From Mariannaea sp. PMI_226 (Eukaryota > Ascomycota > Sordariomycetes > Hypocreales > Nectriaceae), in NCBI GenBank assembly GCA_024336345.1, contig JANFOG010000001.1:186001-250000 (forward strand): a stretch of 64,000 bases of DNA. The letters are read 5' to 3'. Position numbers and translations under genes: made by a program. Under the pieces are notes generated by a model. That model did not search any database and was not told where the DNA came from. It saw nothing but the letters and a program-made list of their open reading frames with translations. Within the stretch, counting starts at the first letter, position 1; the number at the start of each line of letters is the position of its first letter. This document shows, one piece after another, positions 36,039 to 47,978 of the stretch.

Positions 36039-38218
36039 GAGCATGCATTTCCTGTTTCTTCTCGTCTCTCTCTCTCTCACTCCCTTCACCCTCTCACACA
36101 CTCTCGCACACACATTCTCTTACACTCTCCCTTGGGGGCTGGATTTCCCTATTTTTTTGCCCCCCCTCTCCCCCCCCCCCCTTTTTTTTTTTTTTTACAC
36201 GTTCATCTAATGTGCACATTCGAGGCTTGATGATACCCACTTTGCCGTGAGGCAGGTAACGTCCTGGTTGCCTGATTGCTAGCTAGACTAGATCGGGCAG
36301 GACAAAGTTGGGAGTATAAATGTAAATAAATCATGACGGAGTATGGCGGTGGGATGAAACCCGCGCGATGGGAATAGAATTCGGGTGGAAGGGACACTGC
36401 ATATTATCGGTATCATCAGGATTGGTTGGGATGGCTGCTTGACCCAGAGAGCTGTAGCTTTCCTATGTAGCTAACGTTTACTTGATGTAGTCTACGGGAG
36501 CTGGAATATTGGATAAACAGAACAGTCCAAGATATGATTTATATAGAGATGGTTAGGAAATATACACATGACGTGTTTATTTCTATCGCAGTGATGCCTG
36601 CTCCTATTCTTCATTTGGCTGTTTTATTCTGAGATTCAATGTTCTGTTCTGTGAGCTAGATGACCCGATGATTGATTGGTGCGCCAATGTGTCTCTCGCT
36701 TGAAGCTCAAACATTTGGCATTGCCAAGCCATAGTTTGTCATTCTTGGCGATGATAACCCGAATTCTTGCGATCTTTGCGGTCTTATTTGCCTCAAAATC
36801 TCCACCGTTTTACTTAACCCAACTTAGTTTGCGGTTTCGCCTTGCTGTGCGATGAATTCATACATACGTTAGAACGTGCAGCTGAACCGCAATCTAGCTC
36901 ATCCTTCTGTGGCGATTCCTGCATACCCGAGACAATGTGTGCAGGGGAGATGGGGCTGATTGCCGGCAGTAGTATGGATCTCGGTGGGGGTTTTTCTTTT
37001 CTTTTAACCGAATGTCCACCGCGGTGGCATTTGAGAGGAGAAGGATTACGGGTGGCTAACATTTGGGGGCTTTCGGGCAAATGGCAAGATGATCTGCTAA
37101 CCAATCGAAGAGATAGACGTCGAGTCTTGTCATGACGGATTACCTTATTCTCTCGGCACGGCACTCATAGCCTGGTATCTAATGCTAGCTATCCTAGGTA
37201 GATATGGTAGTTTAGTTAGATAGAGTAGGATAGCTAAAAACAAAGTTGCAAATAGAGCATCCTGCGGATTAGTTCTACATACTTCCACCCCTGTTCCTTG
37301 TATATAGTTAGGGTAGTCCCTAAGTTACATCGGGTGCATGGCTGAGTCAGGCATTCATCATCTTATAGACCAACCAAGCAACAAATTACAAGGCGCTCTT
37401 CATGTCCATGTAGGGCCATGTTGCATATTGAACGTAATATTTTCATATCGATCAGATGCCCTCCGACCACTGGGGATAGTAGAGCAAAACGAGGGCGAAA
37501 GAGGGGCTACGAAAACAATAACAACAGCTTGAATAGTGCCGTCAGACCGACCGCCTGCATATCACGACTCTTGGATTCTCGAATCAGCGGCTAATAATCC
37601 AGCCATCGTATTTCAGGCTTCAGTCGGGCTCGTCTTGCAGCCAGTCTGCATGTCCTCGGTCATCCGAACATGTTGGACCTCACTGGAGCCCTGTTCCATG
37701 CCGTGCAACATCGGCGAGCCCACCGAGGGTGAAGTCTCCGGTTTGAGAGGATCACTGACGGGTCACCATGCGGGCCTTTGTAGATACGGAAACTCACGGA
37801 TATGCAACGGCTCGGTTTTTACTTCCTTCACCAGTGTTCTTATTGAGGTTGAATCGACTGCCCAGCTACTCAGCCCCCGCCCCGTGGCGGGAGATATTGG
37901 CCATTAAGACCGAGGACCGACGTTGCATGAGGGGAATATCAGGAAGAAATGAGGCTTCATGAAGAGAGGATCGTCGGCAGCGGGGAATCGACATTGTCGC
38001 CCTGCTTCTAATCTGTGGCTTCGGCTGGAGTACGAGCTGGATAAAGTTTCGATCAACAACTATATAAAGGACCAGGAAGAGCAGTCTTCGAGTATGGAAT
38101 CACTCAGTCCAGACTCCGGATCATCTACAGCAAGCCACTCAGATCTTTTGGCTGGGAGAACTTAGAATACTTTATCTGCATTGATATCCAGCTTCTCTCC
38201 ACCTCGTTTACCGAAAAG
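36039..38218. other. Intergenic region
   Basis: The 5' part carries the presumed 3' UTR of the preceding gene, with (CT)n, a C-rich tract and T15 (36160-36196). The rest has no supported gene. A TATA element near 38061 belongs to the next gene. Confidence 0.55.
38061..38070 (+). promoter_or_regulatory. Candidate TATA box of the isochorismatase-like gene
   Basis: TATATAAAGG lies 158 bases before the start codon at 38219. The match to the TATA consensus is good and the distance suits a transcription start about 30-60 bases downstream with a 100-base leader. No transcript data support it. Confidence 0.5.
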
Positions 38219-39244
38219 ATGAAATTCAGCTCAGTCCTGGCCTTTGGCCTCTTCTCTATTAGTACAATCGCTGGCAAGAGCCCTGGCCACTATGAGCCTG
38301 AACGTGCGATTCCCCTCTATTCTACTTCCCTCTATGCCAGTATCCTGTTTATGCGGGCTTGTGGTAGAGAGCGTTGGCTAATGGGCTGATAGCTTACAAG
38401 TACGAGCGACTGAACAAATCTGAGGCTGTAAGTGATGCTGCTCCTCTGTCCTCCTTTACCTTTACTCCTCCCCTCCAAAAAAAAAAAAAAAAAAAAAAAA
38501 AAAAGACATACTGACGCATGTAACTAGCTTCTACTCGTTGTTGATATCCAGGAGGGACTGTACCAGATTGCCCGGGACTTTGACCCGACTCTCTACCGCG
38601 ACCAGGTTTTGGCTCATGCCGCCATTGGCAAGGTCTTTAACCTCCCGGTTATCATGACCACATCTGCCGACCAGGGTATGTGGACTCCAGCAAGCTCCCA
38701 GAAAGACTGATCTTCATCTATGGGGAAGAGAAAAAGAAAAGAATAGGTTGCTAACAACGAGGCTATGAAAGGTCCCAATGGCCCTCTCGCCAAAGAGATC
38801 CTCGAAATGTACCCCGACATGCCTCTCGTCCAGCGCCAGGGTGAGGTCAATGCTTGGGACAACGAGGAGTTCCGCAAGACGGTCCAGTCTTATGGACGCA
38901 AGCAGATCATCATGGCCGGAATCACCACGGACGTGTGCACCACATTCCTCGCCTTGTCCCTTCGTGATGCGGGCTACTCCGTCTGGGCTAACGCCGAGGC
39001 CTCTGGCACTAACTCGGTGCTCGTTCGCGAGATCTCAAACGACCGCATGGCCCGGGCCGGCGTCCAGATTGTCAGTCTTTTCTCAATTGTCTGCGACCTC
39101 ATGCGTGACTGGCGCAACACTCCTGGCGCCAAGGAGCTCATCCCTTGGCTCAACGTATACTACCCAGTCTGGGGCTGGTTGGCTCGCACCCACGCGGCAG
39201 CTGTCAACAACGGTACTATCCAGCCTGGTGAGAATACTCTCTGA
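38219..39244 (+). CDS. Isochorismatase-fold (YcaC-like) cysteine hydrolase with signal peptide
   Basis: Exons are 38219-38303, 38393-38427, 38528-38675 and 38772-39244, with introns of 89, 100 and 96 nt. The product is 246 aa. The N-terminus (MKFSSVLAFGLFSISTIAG) looks like a cleavable signal peptide, so the enzyme may be secreted or vacuolar. The body closely follows bacterial YcaC: VVDIQEG (D46), TTSADQGPNGPL, a conserved Arg before NAWDNEEF (R111), and the nucleophile ITTDVC (C145). The Asp-Arg-Cys set matches YcaC, whose substrate is unsettled, rather than the Asp-Lys-Cys of true nicotinamidases. Intron 2 contains an A28 run. The 35-nt second exon makes the gene easy to mispredict, and an ATG at 38765 would give only the C-terminal half. 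The fold is firm; substrate and location are inference. Confidence 0.87.
38477..38504 (+). repeat. Poly(A) run, 28 bases, inside an intron
   Basis: 28 consecutive A lie within the 100-nt second intron of the isochorismatase-like gene, between the GTAAGT donor and the CTGAC-containing 3' end. The run fills more than a quarter of the intron. Confidence 0.8.
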
Positions 39245-40320
39245 CGGGTAGGTTGAGAACGGGGCTTGAGCTACTTGATGATAGTACGAATTGATTGTTT
39301 CTTCGTTGTAAATGCTTAACGATCGTCAAGTCAGGATGGTCGGTAGCGAGGGTGTACAATGATGTGTGCCAGGTTTAGCTTTCCACCTTCTCAGTACATA
39401 TTCAAATGGAAAATAGGTAGACGACGTGAACAATAGAAACAGAATTTATCTCTGAGCATTATTGTTTCAATCTATCTGGATCCTGTAGATACTGTACCTT
39501 GCTTCCTGAACTTACAAGTCAGGCAGTCTACCGATTGGGCTGGATCATTTAGGCATATATCGAACCCTCCACTGCTTTATCGACCCAGGTACCTACAACA
39601 TATATAGGTAACCTGGGAGTTGTTGGGCGTAACAGTCAGCTGCACAACTTGTGCCCCGTAATTTAAGGCCCTTCCAGCACCAAGCAAATCACCTTGAGGC
39701 TGAATGTCCACCCAAGGGAGAGGGGGGGAGGGGGATGGGCAGGCACATATATATATATATCTCCAGTGATAGCCAGGAAACCCACCTTTTTTCACTTTGC
39801 TATTTTTTCTCTTTGCAATGAAATAAGAAAAGTCCCTGTAATACGCTCTAGGAAAATTATCCACCAGAAGACCCAGTTGATACTGCCTGCAGTTAATTAA
39901 TTTGCTTCAAAGTACGACGTACCTATCCATGTAGCAAGTTGCTGCCCCTTGCTATCAGCGTGTCTTGGAGGCACGTGTCCGCCCTGCAGGTCCCCATTGC
40001 AACGGTATTACTAGGTGCAAGCGACGATCTACCACCAACAGAAAATTAAACAACCTGCAAGAAAACTATAGTATCAACCAACCTGACAAAAATACTCAGA
40101 TTTTTCTTTTTGCATAGTAGACCCCCCTCGTCTCACAAGCTCGTGGGAACCTCGCTTCTGATACATACCTTCTTGGCCGGCGTTGCTGGACGTTAGCGTC
40201 GCCTCCGGGATCGCGCTAAGCCACCTGTCTATTGCAGACAGCACGGCACGGCACCACATCATACTCCCTCCTGGATCTATTGAGCATCTCTATCAGGCCT
40301 CTCATCCGTTCTGATTCGGA
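39245..40320. other. Intergenic region
   Basis: No supported gene. A G-rich tract (about 39717-39740) is followed by a short (AT)n run (39748-39760). Promoter elements of the phosphatase gene should lie in the last few hundred bases. Confidence 0.55.
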
Positions 40321-42257
40321 ATGGCCTCTATGCAGCCACCAAGGCTGTTTCAGGACCCTTATAACGATGACGACGACGACGACGACGACGGGGGCGTTGA
40401 TGATATTGAGCGACATAGGGACTCTCAAACAGCACTCCTAAGCCACTATGATCATCAGCCTCCTACAGATGACGGCCCCGAAGCGTCGCGAGTGAAGGTC
40501 CATAATGTCTCTGCTAACCCAATGCTTCGAAAGTTGAACTGCACTTGTGCGAGGTTAGAGAATGTATGGTCTCCAAGCCTTGATCCCCGCCAGGTGACAT
40601 GGATTCCCGAAGAGTTCTGGGAAGATCCCCCGAGAGTTGTGGGTACATATCACATGTTGGAAGATATAAGAAATGGGAATATTCCCCCTCCAGATGCCTT
40701 CCAGAAAGTTGATGATTCCCAAGTCTTGAGCAGAGAAGAATACTTACGGTACCGCCAAATAGCCTGGCAGGTTGCAGAAGAGCTTAAACGAAGGCATTGC
40801 ATCAAGCGCCGGAGAAAACTAGTTGCGATGGCTCTCAGCCTTTTTCTCCTCTTTACTGTGTTTGGCTCCTTGTTTCACGCAAGGTAAATCAACAAAATTA
40901 CGAGTGCTTTCGAAGTGTCGTCGCGGCTAACATTTGCAGGTCGGCCTCTACTACTTCGTGTACAGTAGACGCGAGTTGTGATGATATTTCCCGGATCTGG
41001 GGACAGTACTCTCCAGTCTTCTCTGTTCCGTCAGATATTGACCTTGACCCGCCCAAGGGCTGCACAATCAACTTTGCCCAAGCTTTGTTAAGGCATGGCG
41101 CACGTTATCCTACGTCCAAAAAGTCCAAGTTGTACAATGCTACATTGGCTCGTATCCAGACATCTGTCACTCAGTATGGCAAGGGCTACGAATGGATCAA
41201 GGACTATACCTACAACCTTGGATCCGACGACCTGACAGGATTTGGCCAGGATGAGCTTACCGAATCTGGGAAAATCTTCTGGCAACGGTACAAAGAGCTG
41301 GCAAAACACTCTGAGCCTTTTATTCGAACCTCTGGTGCTGACCGAGTGATCATGTCTTCGTATAACTTCACTACAGGCTTTTATGAGGCTCAGGGACGAT
41401 CGGCATCGGCCGAGATGGAGAAAATTTTGATCATCCCAGAGGGCGATGGTTGGAACAATACGTTGTCTCATGGCCTCTGTCCTGCGTTTGAGGATGGATG
41501 GGCTTCAGTTCTGGGAGACGAGGCGACAAAGGCATGGCGGGACATCTTCATTCCTAGCATCATGAAACGCTTGAACGAGAACCTGCCAGGGGCTAACCTG
41601 ACGGACGAAGATGTGATATACATGATGGATCTTTGTCCTTTCAATACGGTCAACACGGAGGGCGCAAAGCAAACGTCTAGATTCTGCGATCTTTTCGCAA
41701 AGCATGAGTGGAGGAGCTACAACTACCATATGACGCTGGGCAAGTTCTACGGGTATGGGAACGGCAACCCACTGGGACCAACTCAGGGGGTAGGATATGT
41801 CAACGAGCTCATTGCCCGATTGACGCAACAGCAGGTTGCAGATGATACCAATACGAATAGAACGTTAGACTCGTCTTTGGAGACATTTCCTGTAGACAGG
41901 GGGCTATACGCTGATTTCAGTCACGACAACTCGATGACGAGCATCTTTTCCGCGATGGGGCTATACAACGAGACGCAATCTCTATCGACGAATAAGATTG
42001 TGGAGGCTCCTGAAGCGCATGGCTTTTCTTCGGCGTGGGTGGTGCCGTTTGCGGCTCGCATGTACGTGGAAAAGATGGACTGCGGTGAGGGTGGGACAAC
42101 GGAACAGTACGTGCGTGTCTTGATCAATGATCGAGTGATGCCGCTCAAAACGTGCGGGGGAGATGAATATGGACGTTGTAAGCTGGAGGATTTCATAGAG
42201 AGCCTGTCGTTTGCCCGAAGTGGAGGGCTTTGGTCTCAGTGTGCTGCGGAGAGCTGA
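40321..42257 (+). CDS. Membrane-anchored histidine acid phosphatase (phytase-like, clade 2)
   Basis: A phosphomonoesterase of the histidine phosphatase superfamily. Exons are 40321-40883 and 40940-42257, with a 56-nt intron that has a CTAAC branch site; the junction codon is AG|G. The product is 626 aa. Residues 1-166 are hydrophilic and include an eight-residue Asp run near the start. A single membrane helix (about 167-186, ALSLFLLFTVFGSLF) follows a KRRRK stretch, giving a type II anchor with the catalytic domain outside the cytosol. The catalytic RHGARYP is at 239-245 and the HD proton donor is SHDNS (H516, D517). Several N-X-S/T sites lie in the lumenal part (NATL, NFTT, NLTD). Most fungal phytases and acid phosphatases are secreted with a signal peptide; this long cytosolic tail plus anchor is a distinct subgroup. 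Substrate unknown. Confidence 0.88.
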
Positions 42258-44297
42258 GAGATACAGATCCCAATGCTTGAGAGATGGGTTGCCCATCAAT
42301 CGAAAGCGAAGAGGTCTTAGGATTTGCGCGTGAGCAAAGATACTGAAGTTATGAATCACATGATAGATCTGAAGATAAGAACAAAAAGAGGAGGGACATA
42401 GAGTGACCAGTTAATACATTGAGATGAGTCATGGGCTGGGAAGAGGCTTGAGATGGAGCGGTTTGATTCTCGTTTAATTATAGCAGCTGAAGACTACAAA
42501 GAAAGTCAGCACCGCCATTAAGTTCGTACTGAATAATGTACCTAACGTTCTGACCGGAGGCGGACGCTGGCAATCTCTGAAGAGCTGGAACAAGTGAAAC
42601 ATGCATCGGGGCTGTGAGATTGCGATATATGTACATATATACGTTATAACAAAACGGGATGGCGATGATGACGGCATCAGCAGAGAATGAAAGGATTGGC
42701 TGGATAAGACGATTGTTGACATCAAAGTGCAGAAACGATTACACTAAAGTCGATCTATATTTGGAGGTTTTTGAGGATGGGACAGGCCCCAGGCATCGTG
42801 TTCAATGGTGTTGTTCCATTTAGTGGGATAATGCCTGAAGCATCCCGTGCGATATAACTTTTGTCAATACATAGTACGTACTTCATACTTGTATCCGATA
42901 CCCTCCATACGCCACATCACGTATCTTAGTTGCAGTACGCACGTACAGAATTTCGTTGCCTATCGTACTTACGTGCGTAGGGACCAGCGTCCTGATGGCA
43001 ACCTGGAACGTTGGTATGGAATTTAGCAAGGTACCTTAGGCAGAAGGAAATGGGAAGAACTCTTTTATTTTTATTTTTTATTTTTTATTTTTATTTTATT
43101 TTTGCTCTTCACTTTGGCCGGAGAAAGTTTGTAGTGGCAATGCAAACGGATACATAAACTGGCCAAAATTAAAAGGCGGAGCGGGCTTGAAGTTCTGTCG
43201 CTTCATGTTGGCGGGCTGCATCGGGCTACTACACCGGGAGTTGGCCCTGTTATAGGCCCCCACCAGCCGCTATTGTCTACTACGGACCCATTGCTGTCGA
43301 ACCTTGGATGGATAGGGATAGATGGACCTTTTTGACGAATATATCCGTCAATATATGGAATGAACGACTACATAGTCTACCTAGGTAGGTGGTTAGGTAA
43401 TTGGTAGTTCGGTAGGTAACGTTAGGCATGTTTGGAGTAGGCTGTAAAGTACAACACACTCATTTTGGGTACAATGCTACTGTAGATATAGCTACCTACC
43501 AAATTGAGCAGAGCACGTTGCCCCTTTGGCGGAGGGAGAGCCATCCATGGAGAGAGCCATCCATGGATGAAGGAAATCTGGAACCTGGAAGGGCTAAAAT
43601 GGCCCCCACTGCCCCTCCCCGGGACGCCCGAGCATGGCGGGCACTGCGCCCTCGTGTGCTGTGTGTCGGGGTGCAAAAGTAGCTTTCCAGGGTTGAAGAC
43701 ATCGTCAGCGCTGTTCCGGTGCTGGCTTAGTGATGATGATACTGGCAAGGTGAGGGTCTACCGTGGTAAGGGTTCAAGTTGGTCCCCGACAACGTGCGCG
43801 AAAGAGGGAAAGGCGCTTACATGCTTTGTGTCTTTTATTTTCGCAGTTTTTCTTTTATTGCATACTTGCTCTTCTGCCGCATACCTCACGAAGGTACCTA
43901 CTGAAGCTACCCTACCTAGCTACCTTACCTTAGGTGCACTCGTTGTTAGTGCCACAGCCCCAAAAATAGGTGCGACTGGTCCTGCACAGTACCACCAACC
44001 GCAACCGAGAGACTTCGTACCGATTACGTCTGATTCTCTCGCTTCGCCCTTTCACGTCCTCACTACCCCCCCTCCTTCTCTTACCTCTCCCTCCTCTCTT
44101 ACATACAAGAAATCCCTTACGTGATTTCATCGGCCAAACCATTCCTGGCTTACTTGTTTGCGCTCTTGTCTCACCCTCTCTCTCTTTATCTTTATCATCA
44201 TCGCGCGGCTGCGACGATCGATCTTCCTCCTCCCCCCCGCCGACCCTACCGAACCAGACCAGACCGTCAAGGACTGGGCCACTGACAAACCGCCAAT
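42258..44297. other. Intergenic region rich in TACCTA-type words
   Basis: No supported gene. The stretch holds an AT-rich microsatellite (43062-43103), the 12-bp palindrome CTACCTAGGTAG (43377-43388), many TAGGTA/TACCTA words (43380-43425 and 43893-43935), and a 16-bp tandem duplication of GAGAGCCATCCATGGA (about 43536-43567). The last 300 bases are CT-rich and are probably the leader of the next gene. Confidence 0.55.
43062..43103. repeat. (T4-6A)n microsatellite
   Basis: Runs of four to six T separated by single A over about 42 bases, in gene-free DNA. Confidence 0.75.
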
Positions 44298-45175
44298 ATG
44301 GTGTCGACGGCTGGTGGTATCGTGATTGCCATCCTCGTAGTACTAGTCGCAGCAGTTATCGGCTGGGTCGTCTTCACCCAGCTGCGCGCGCGCAGACTTG
44401 GCGTACGTCTCTCTTTGTCTTTTCCTCGCCACCCTCGCTGGTTCTCGGCGCATGAGTCGCGATGCGCTCGCGATTCGCTCGCGATTCCCTTTTGACCCTT
44501 GATTGCACTCAGGTTGGACACTGAGCTGACCTTTTTGTTTGATTTTTTTTTCCCTGTTAATAGCTCCCGGCTCCAAGCTTAGCATCATATCTACCATGGC
44601 ACAAAGAAGACAATTCATACGGCCCTCCTCGCCCCGCACCCGGTGGTGTTGTCGGCTGGTTCAATGACCAGATGCGCAAATTTAAAAATCGCAACAACCG
44701 TTCTGCCACCGGCGCATACGAGGGCGATGCTCGCGGACGACGCGGCTTCGGCCCTCTCGACCCAGATGAGGCCTGGGATACCCGGGTCGGCCACGAAGCC
44801 GACTCGTATGGGCCTTACGCCTACAATGAGGAGGACATTGAGAGCGCCGGTGACCGCGCACTTGGCGGCAATAGCTACAGGATGAACGTGCCAACGACGG
44901 CGAACACTTCAACTCACCTTGGTCGTCGTCCTTTTGGAGGCGAGCACGACGGACACGAGGATCACGAGGAAGACCGTGGGCGGAGGGCAAGCAGGAGTCC
45001 CGGTTCTGGACCAGGTGGACGGAATCCCTTCGATGACGACGCCTCGTTGAATCTGCGCGGTGTGAGTCCGCGACCGATCGATGCGGATCTAGCGAAGCAG
45101 CATCGCCACAGCGATCCGGATAGCGGATCGAACAGCCCGACTGAGCGAAGATCTGTATTCAGGGAAAATATGTGA
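44298..45175 (+). CDS. Small single-pass membrane protein of unknown function
   Basis: Exons are 44298-44402 and 44564-45175. The 161-nt intron lies in phase 0 (RRLG|LPAPS, GTACGT donor, TTAATAG acceptor). The product is 238 aa. One N-terminal membrane helix (about residues 6-28, GGIVIAILVVLVAAVIGWVV) is followed by a basic stop (RARR). A long hydrophilic cytosolic tail follows, with PAPGGVVGWFNDQ, GPLDPDEAWDTRVG and a His/Asp-rich part, ending in SPTERRSVFRENM. As I recall, similar Sordariomycete proteins are often named acid phosphatase-like in databases, but I see no phosphatase motif (no RHG, no DXD), so that name is not supported. No signal peptidase site is evident. Function unknown. 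Confidence 0.8.
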
Positions 45176-46408
45176 AAGCTCTCCAGTTGAGACTTGGGGG
45201 CTTTAGAAGCTACGATTACGTTGCGCCTATTCACAGCAATGTCTTGCCCCGTGTGGCCACTTCTGCAAACCATACAGTATGAAATATGAGTATGAGCATG
45301 AGTATGAGCCGTGTGCGTCGGTTTCTTGCATACGAGCTATGGTATCTTTTGACAGTTTCTGTTGGAGGGAAGGAGATAAGGATTGAGCATTGGTCATGCT
45401 ACCTAGTCCAAGTTGGACGTTTTTACTCATTCGTTGCATAGTTTTCCCCATTGACCTGGCTTTTTCGTTGACTTCTTTTTGGGGTTTTCTTCTCTTAGTC
45501 TCTGGCTGTAAGACGTGTACATTAGTCGGCCAAGTAACTAATTCGGTTGACTGATCGACGGACGGGTGGACGGCGTTTGTTGGATCAAAGGACTTTGGAG
45601 GGGAACTTTCTGTGTGGGATTTTTTGGAACTGATTACCTATTTTTGATAGCCTGTCTGGGTGGGAGTTACTAAAACCGTTGTCTACTGTCAGTGAGCATG
45701 TATGAATTAGAAACACATGATTACTACAGATATATATGTATGGAATGGGAATATATGTGAAAGCGTTTAGGAGGCACCAAACACGGAGGCACAAAGAATG
45801 GATGTAATAAAGAGGACTTGGCTCTTGTGTGCCTTCTTCGAGGATCTACAATACAACTCCACTATAGGTACACTGCACAACCTGACCTAAGATTGACATT
45901 GCATATTCTGGCACAAGTCACGAAACTACCGACAGCCCTAAAATTACCTCAATTGAGTATTGAATCCTTAGTGTCGACAAATTCGGTATGATGTACTAAC
46001 ATACAAAATAATTGATGAATCAATTGAAGCAGCCTCGCCATTCGAGAGAATATGCAACAGTAGGTGCTAGTTGAGGTTGAAAAGCAGCTCAAATCGGTCA
46101 AGAAGAGTTGAAAACTATCCCCCACCTAATAACTATCTGGCAGGCACGAGGCATAAGTGCCCCACCATACTTGCTGTGAGAGAGGGGAATGCCAAGCCGG
46201 CCTGCCCCTCCATCCATCATCCAACACTCCTTCCTGACCTGTCTCAAATAATAAATCTCTCCTTGACCATCACCAACAAGATCAAATCAGCATCACTCAA
46301 CTCGGTTGCCATTGAGTCCAAGAGTCGAATTGAGTACTCAATTTACGAAAAGCTCAAACTCAGGAACACAACTTCCAACGTAAAAAAGCAGCCAAAAAGC
46401 AGAAGGAA
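45176..46408. other. Intergenic region
   Basis: No supported gene. The first few hundred bases are presumably the 3' UTR of the membrane-protein gene and the last ones the leader of inositol monophosphatase. Confidence 0.55.
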
Positions 46409-47429
46409 ATGGCGGACCTCGACCTTAATCGAATTCGCGACGTCATGGTCAGCGTCGCCTATGATGCCGGTGTTGTCATCCTCAACTCCAATCCAGCCAG
46501 CATTGGCACTGATACCAAGCTCAACTGTACATAATCCCCAACCATCTAGTATTCTTTTTAATCTTTTCGAATTTCTAGCTCCTTGTTTCCTCCCCCAACT
46601 ATTCACCTACACTCCATAATGTTTCATGCTTCTTCCGTTTCTAATTTATTGAATAGCTGTTGATATCGTCACCGAGGCGGACAAGAAAGTCGAGGAGCTC
46701 GTCTCCACCCGCCTGCGCGAGTCCTTTCCCGACATTTCCTTCATGGGTGAAGAGACCTACAAGCCTGGTATGAGGATCGGCTTGGAGCCGACCTTTGTTG
46801 TCGACCCAATCGACGGTACCACCAACTTCGTCCACTCGTTCCCCTCAGCTTGCATCTCTCTCGGTCTCGCTGTCAACCGACGACCAGCTATTGGCGTCAT
46901 CTACAATCCTTGGCAGGACTTGCTCTACACCGCTATCAAGGGCCAAGGCGCCTTCTTGACTCGTCGCAACATTGCCCCCCAGCGTCTTCCTCTGGCGGAA
47001 TCGCCTCGCCCCCTCGAGGGTCTCGGTAATGCGCTCGTCGCCGTGGAATGGGGTTCTACGCGTGACGGCCCCAACTTCGATATCAAGGTCGATGTCTTCA
47101 GGCGTCTGGCGGCTACTCGTGAGACGGGTGGTTCCATGGTCCACTCCTTGCGATCCTTGGGCTCAGCTGCTCTAAACATTGCGTCCGTTGCCGCTGGTCA
47201 GATGGATCTTTACTGGGAGGGCGGTTGCTGGATGTGGGATGTTTGCGCCGGCTGGTGCATCCTCGAGGAGGCCGGTGGTCGCATGGTGAACGGAAACCCT
47301 GGAGATTGGGACCCCGAGCTCGAGGCCCGCGTATATCTGGCTGTGCGCGGCGCACCAAGCGGACAGAAGGAGATTGTCGAGGAGTTTTGGAATGTCCTTG
47401 GCGATAACAAATTAGATTATACAGTTTGA
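46409..47429 (+). CDS. Inositol-1-monophosphatase
   Basis: A Mg-dependent, lithium-sensitive phosphatase family that releases free myo-inositol from inositol monophosphates in the cytosol. Exons are 46409-46526 and 46657-47429, with a 130-nt intron; the codon TCT is split T|CT. The product is 296 aa, the usual length. The metal-binding residues are all present: GEE (E71, E72), DPIDGTTN (D89, D92) and WMWDVCAG (D234). The start MADLDLNRIRDVMVSVAYDAG gives the normal N-terminal helix. The paralogous quinate-cluster protein QutG has the same fold, but no quinate genes lie nearby, so the housekeeping enzyme is the simpler reading. Confidence 0.92.
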
Positions 47430-47978
47430 GGTGGTGACAAGAAGGACTAACAATGGCGGTGATATGACTGAATGAATGAATAATAGATCTTCCTAACCAA
47501 AGGGAATAAAAGAAATACAAGGCACCATTTTTTGATAGAGCATTGCCCTACTGAGGGCATGATTGAATTGAGCTTCCTGTCTCTTCTAGAATAGGCATAG
47601 AGAGTGAGGTTGACGGGCGTCTCAGTTATGGGGATGGGAGATAACGAGAGTGGTTGATAACTTCTTGTTCTTTGATAAAAAGTAGCACCAACTCATAAAA
47701 TAATGCTCCTTATTATTGTATTCCGGTGCATGTCCCCGTTGTTGGTTTTTATATATAAAAAAAAGAAAAAGAAAAAAAAATGCAATGGATGATCCCTTTG
47801 TCACGGCCGAAGTCCCATGTAAATAACCTCCCAAAAAACACTTTTTTGTCCTTTCGTCTGTGTTGTTGGTATCAGTCAGAGAGCGCCCCCCTCCCCTCCC
47901 TTTCCGCAGCTCTTTTGTTGCGTGAAAATTGATTCATCTTTATATCTTGGCATCCTCGCCACTTTTGTAGTTTGATAT
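47430..47978. other. Convergent 3' intergenic region
   Basis: The space between inositol monophosphatase (plus) and the La gene (minus). It has an A-rich stretch at about 47756-47780 and no gene. Confidence 0.55.

Noticed and set aside
43504..44124. 206-codon open frame upstream of the small membrane-protein gene
   Set aside because: It runs through repeats and a CT-rich leader, and its translation shows composition of non-coding DNA.
44298..45175. Naming the small membrane protein an acid phosphatase
   Set aside because: No RHG, HD or other phosphatase motif is present in the spliced product.
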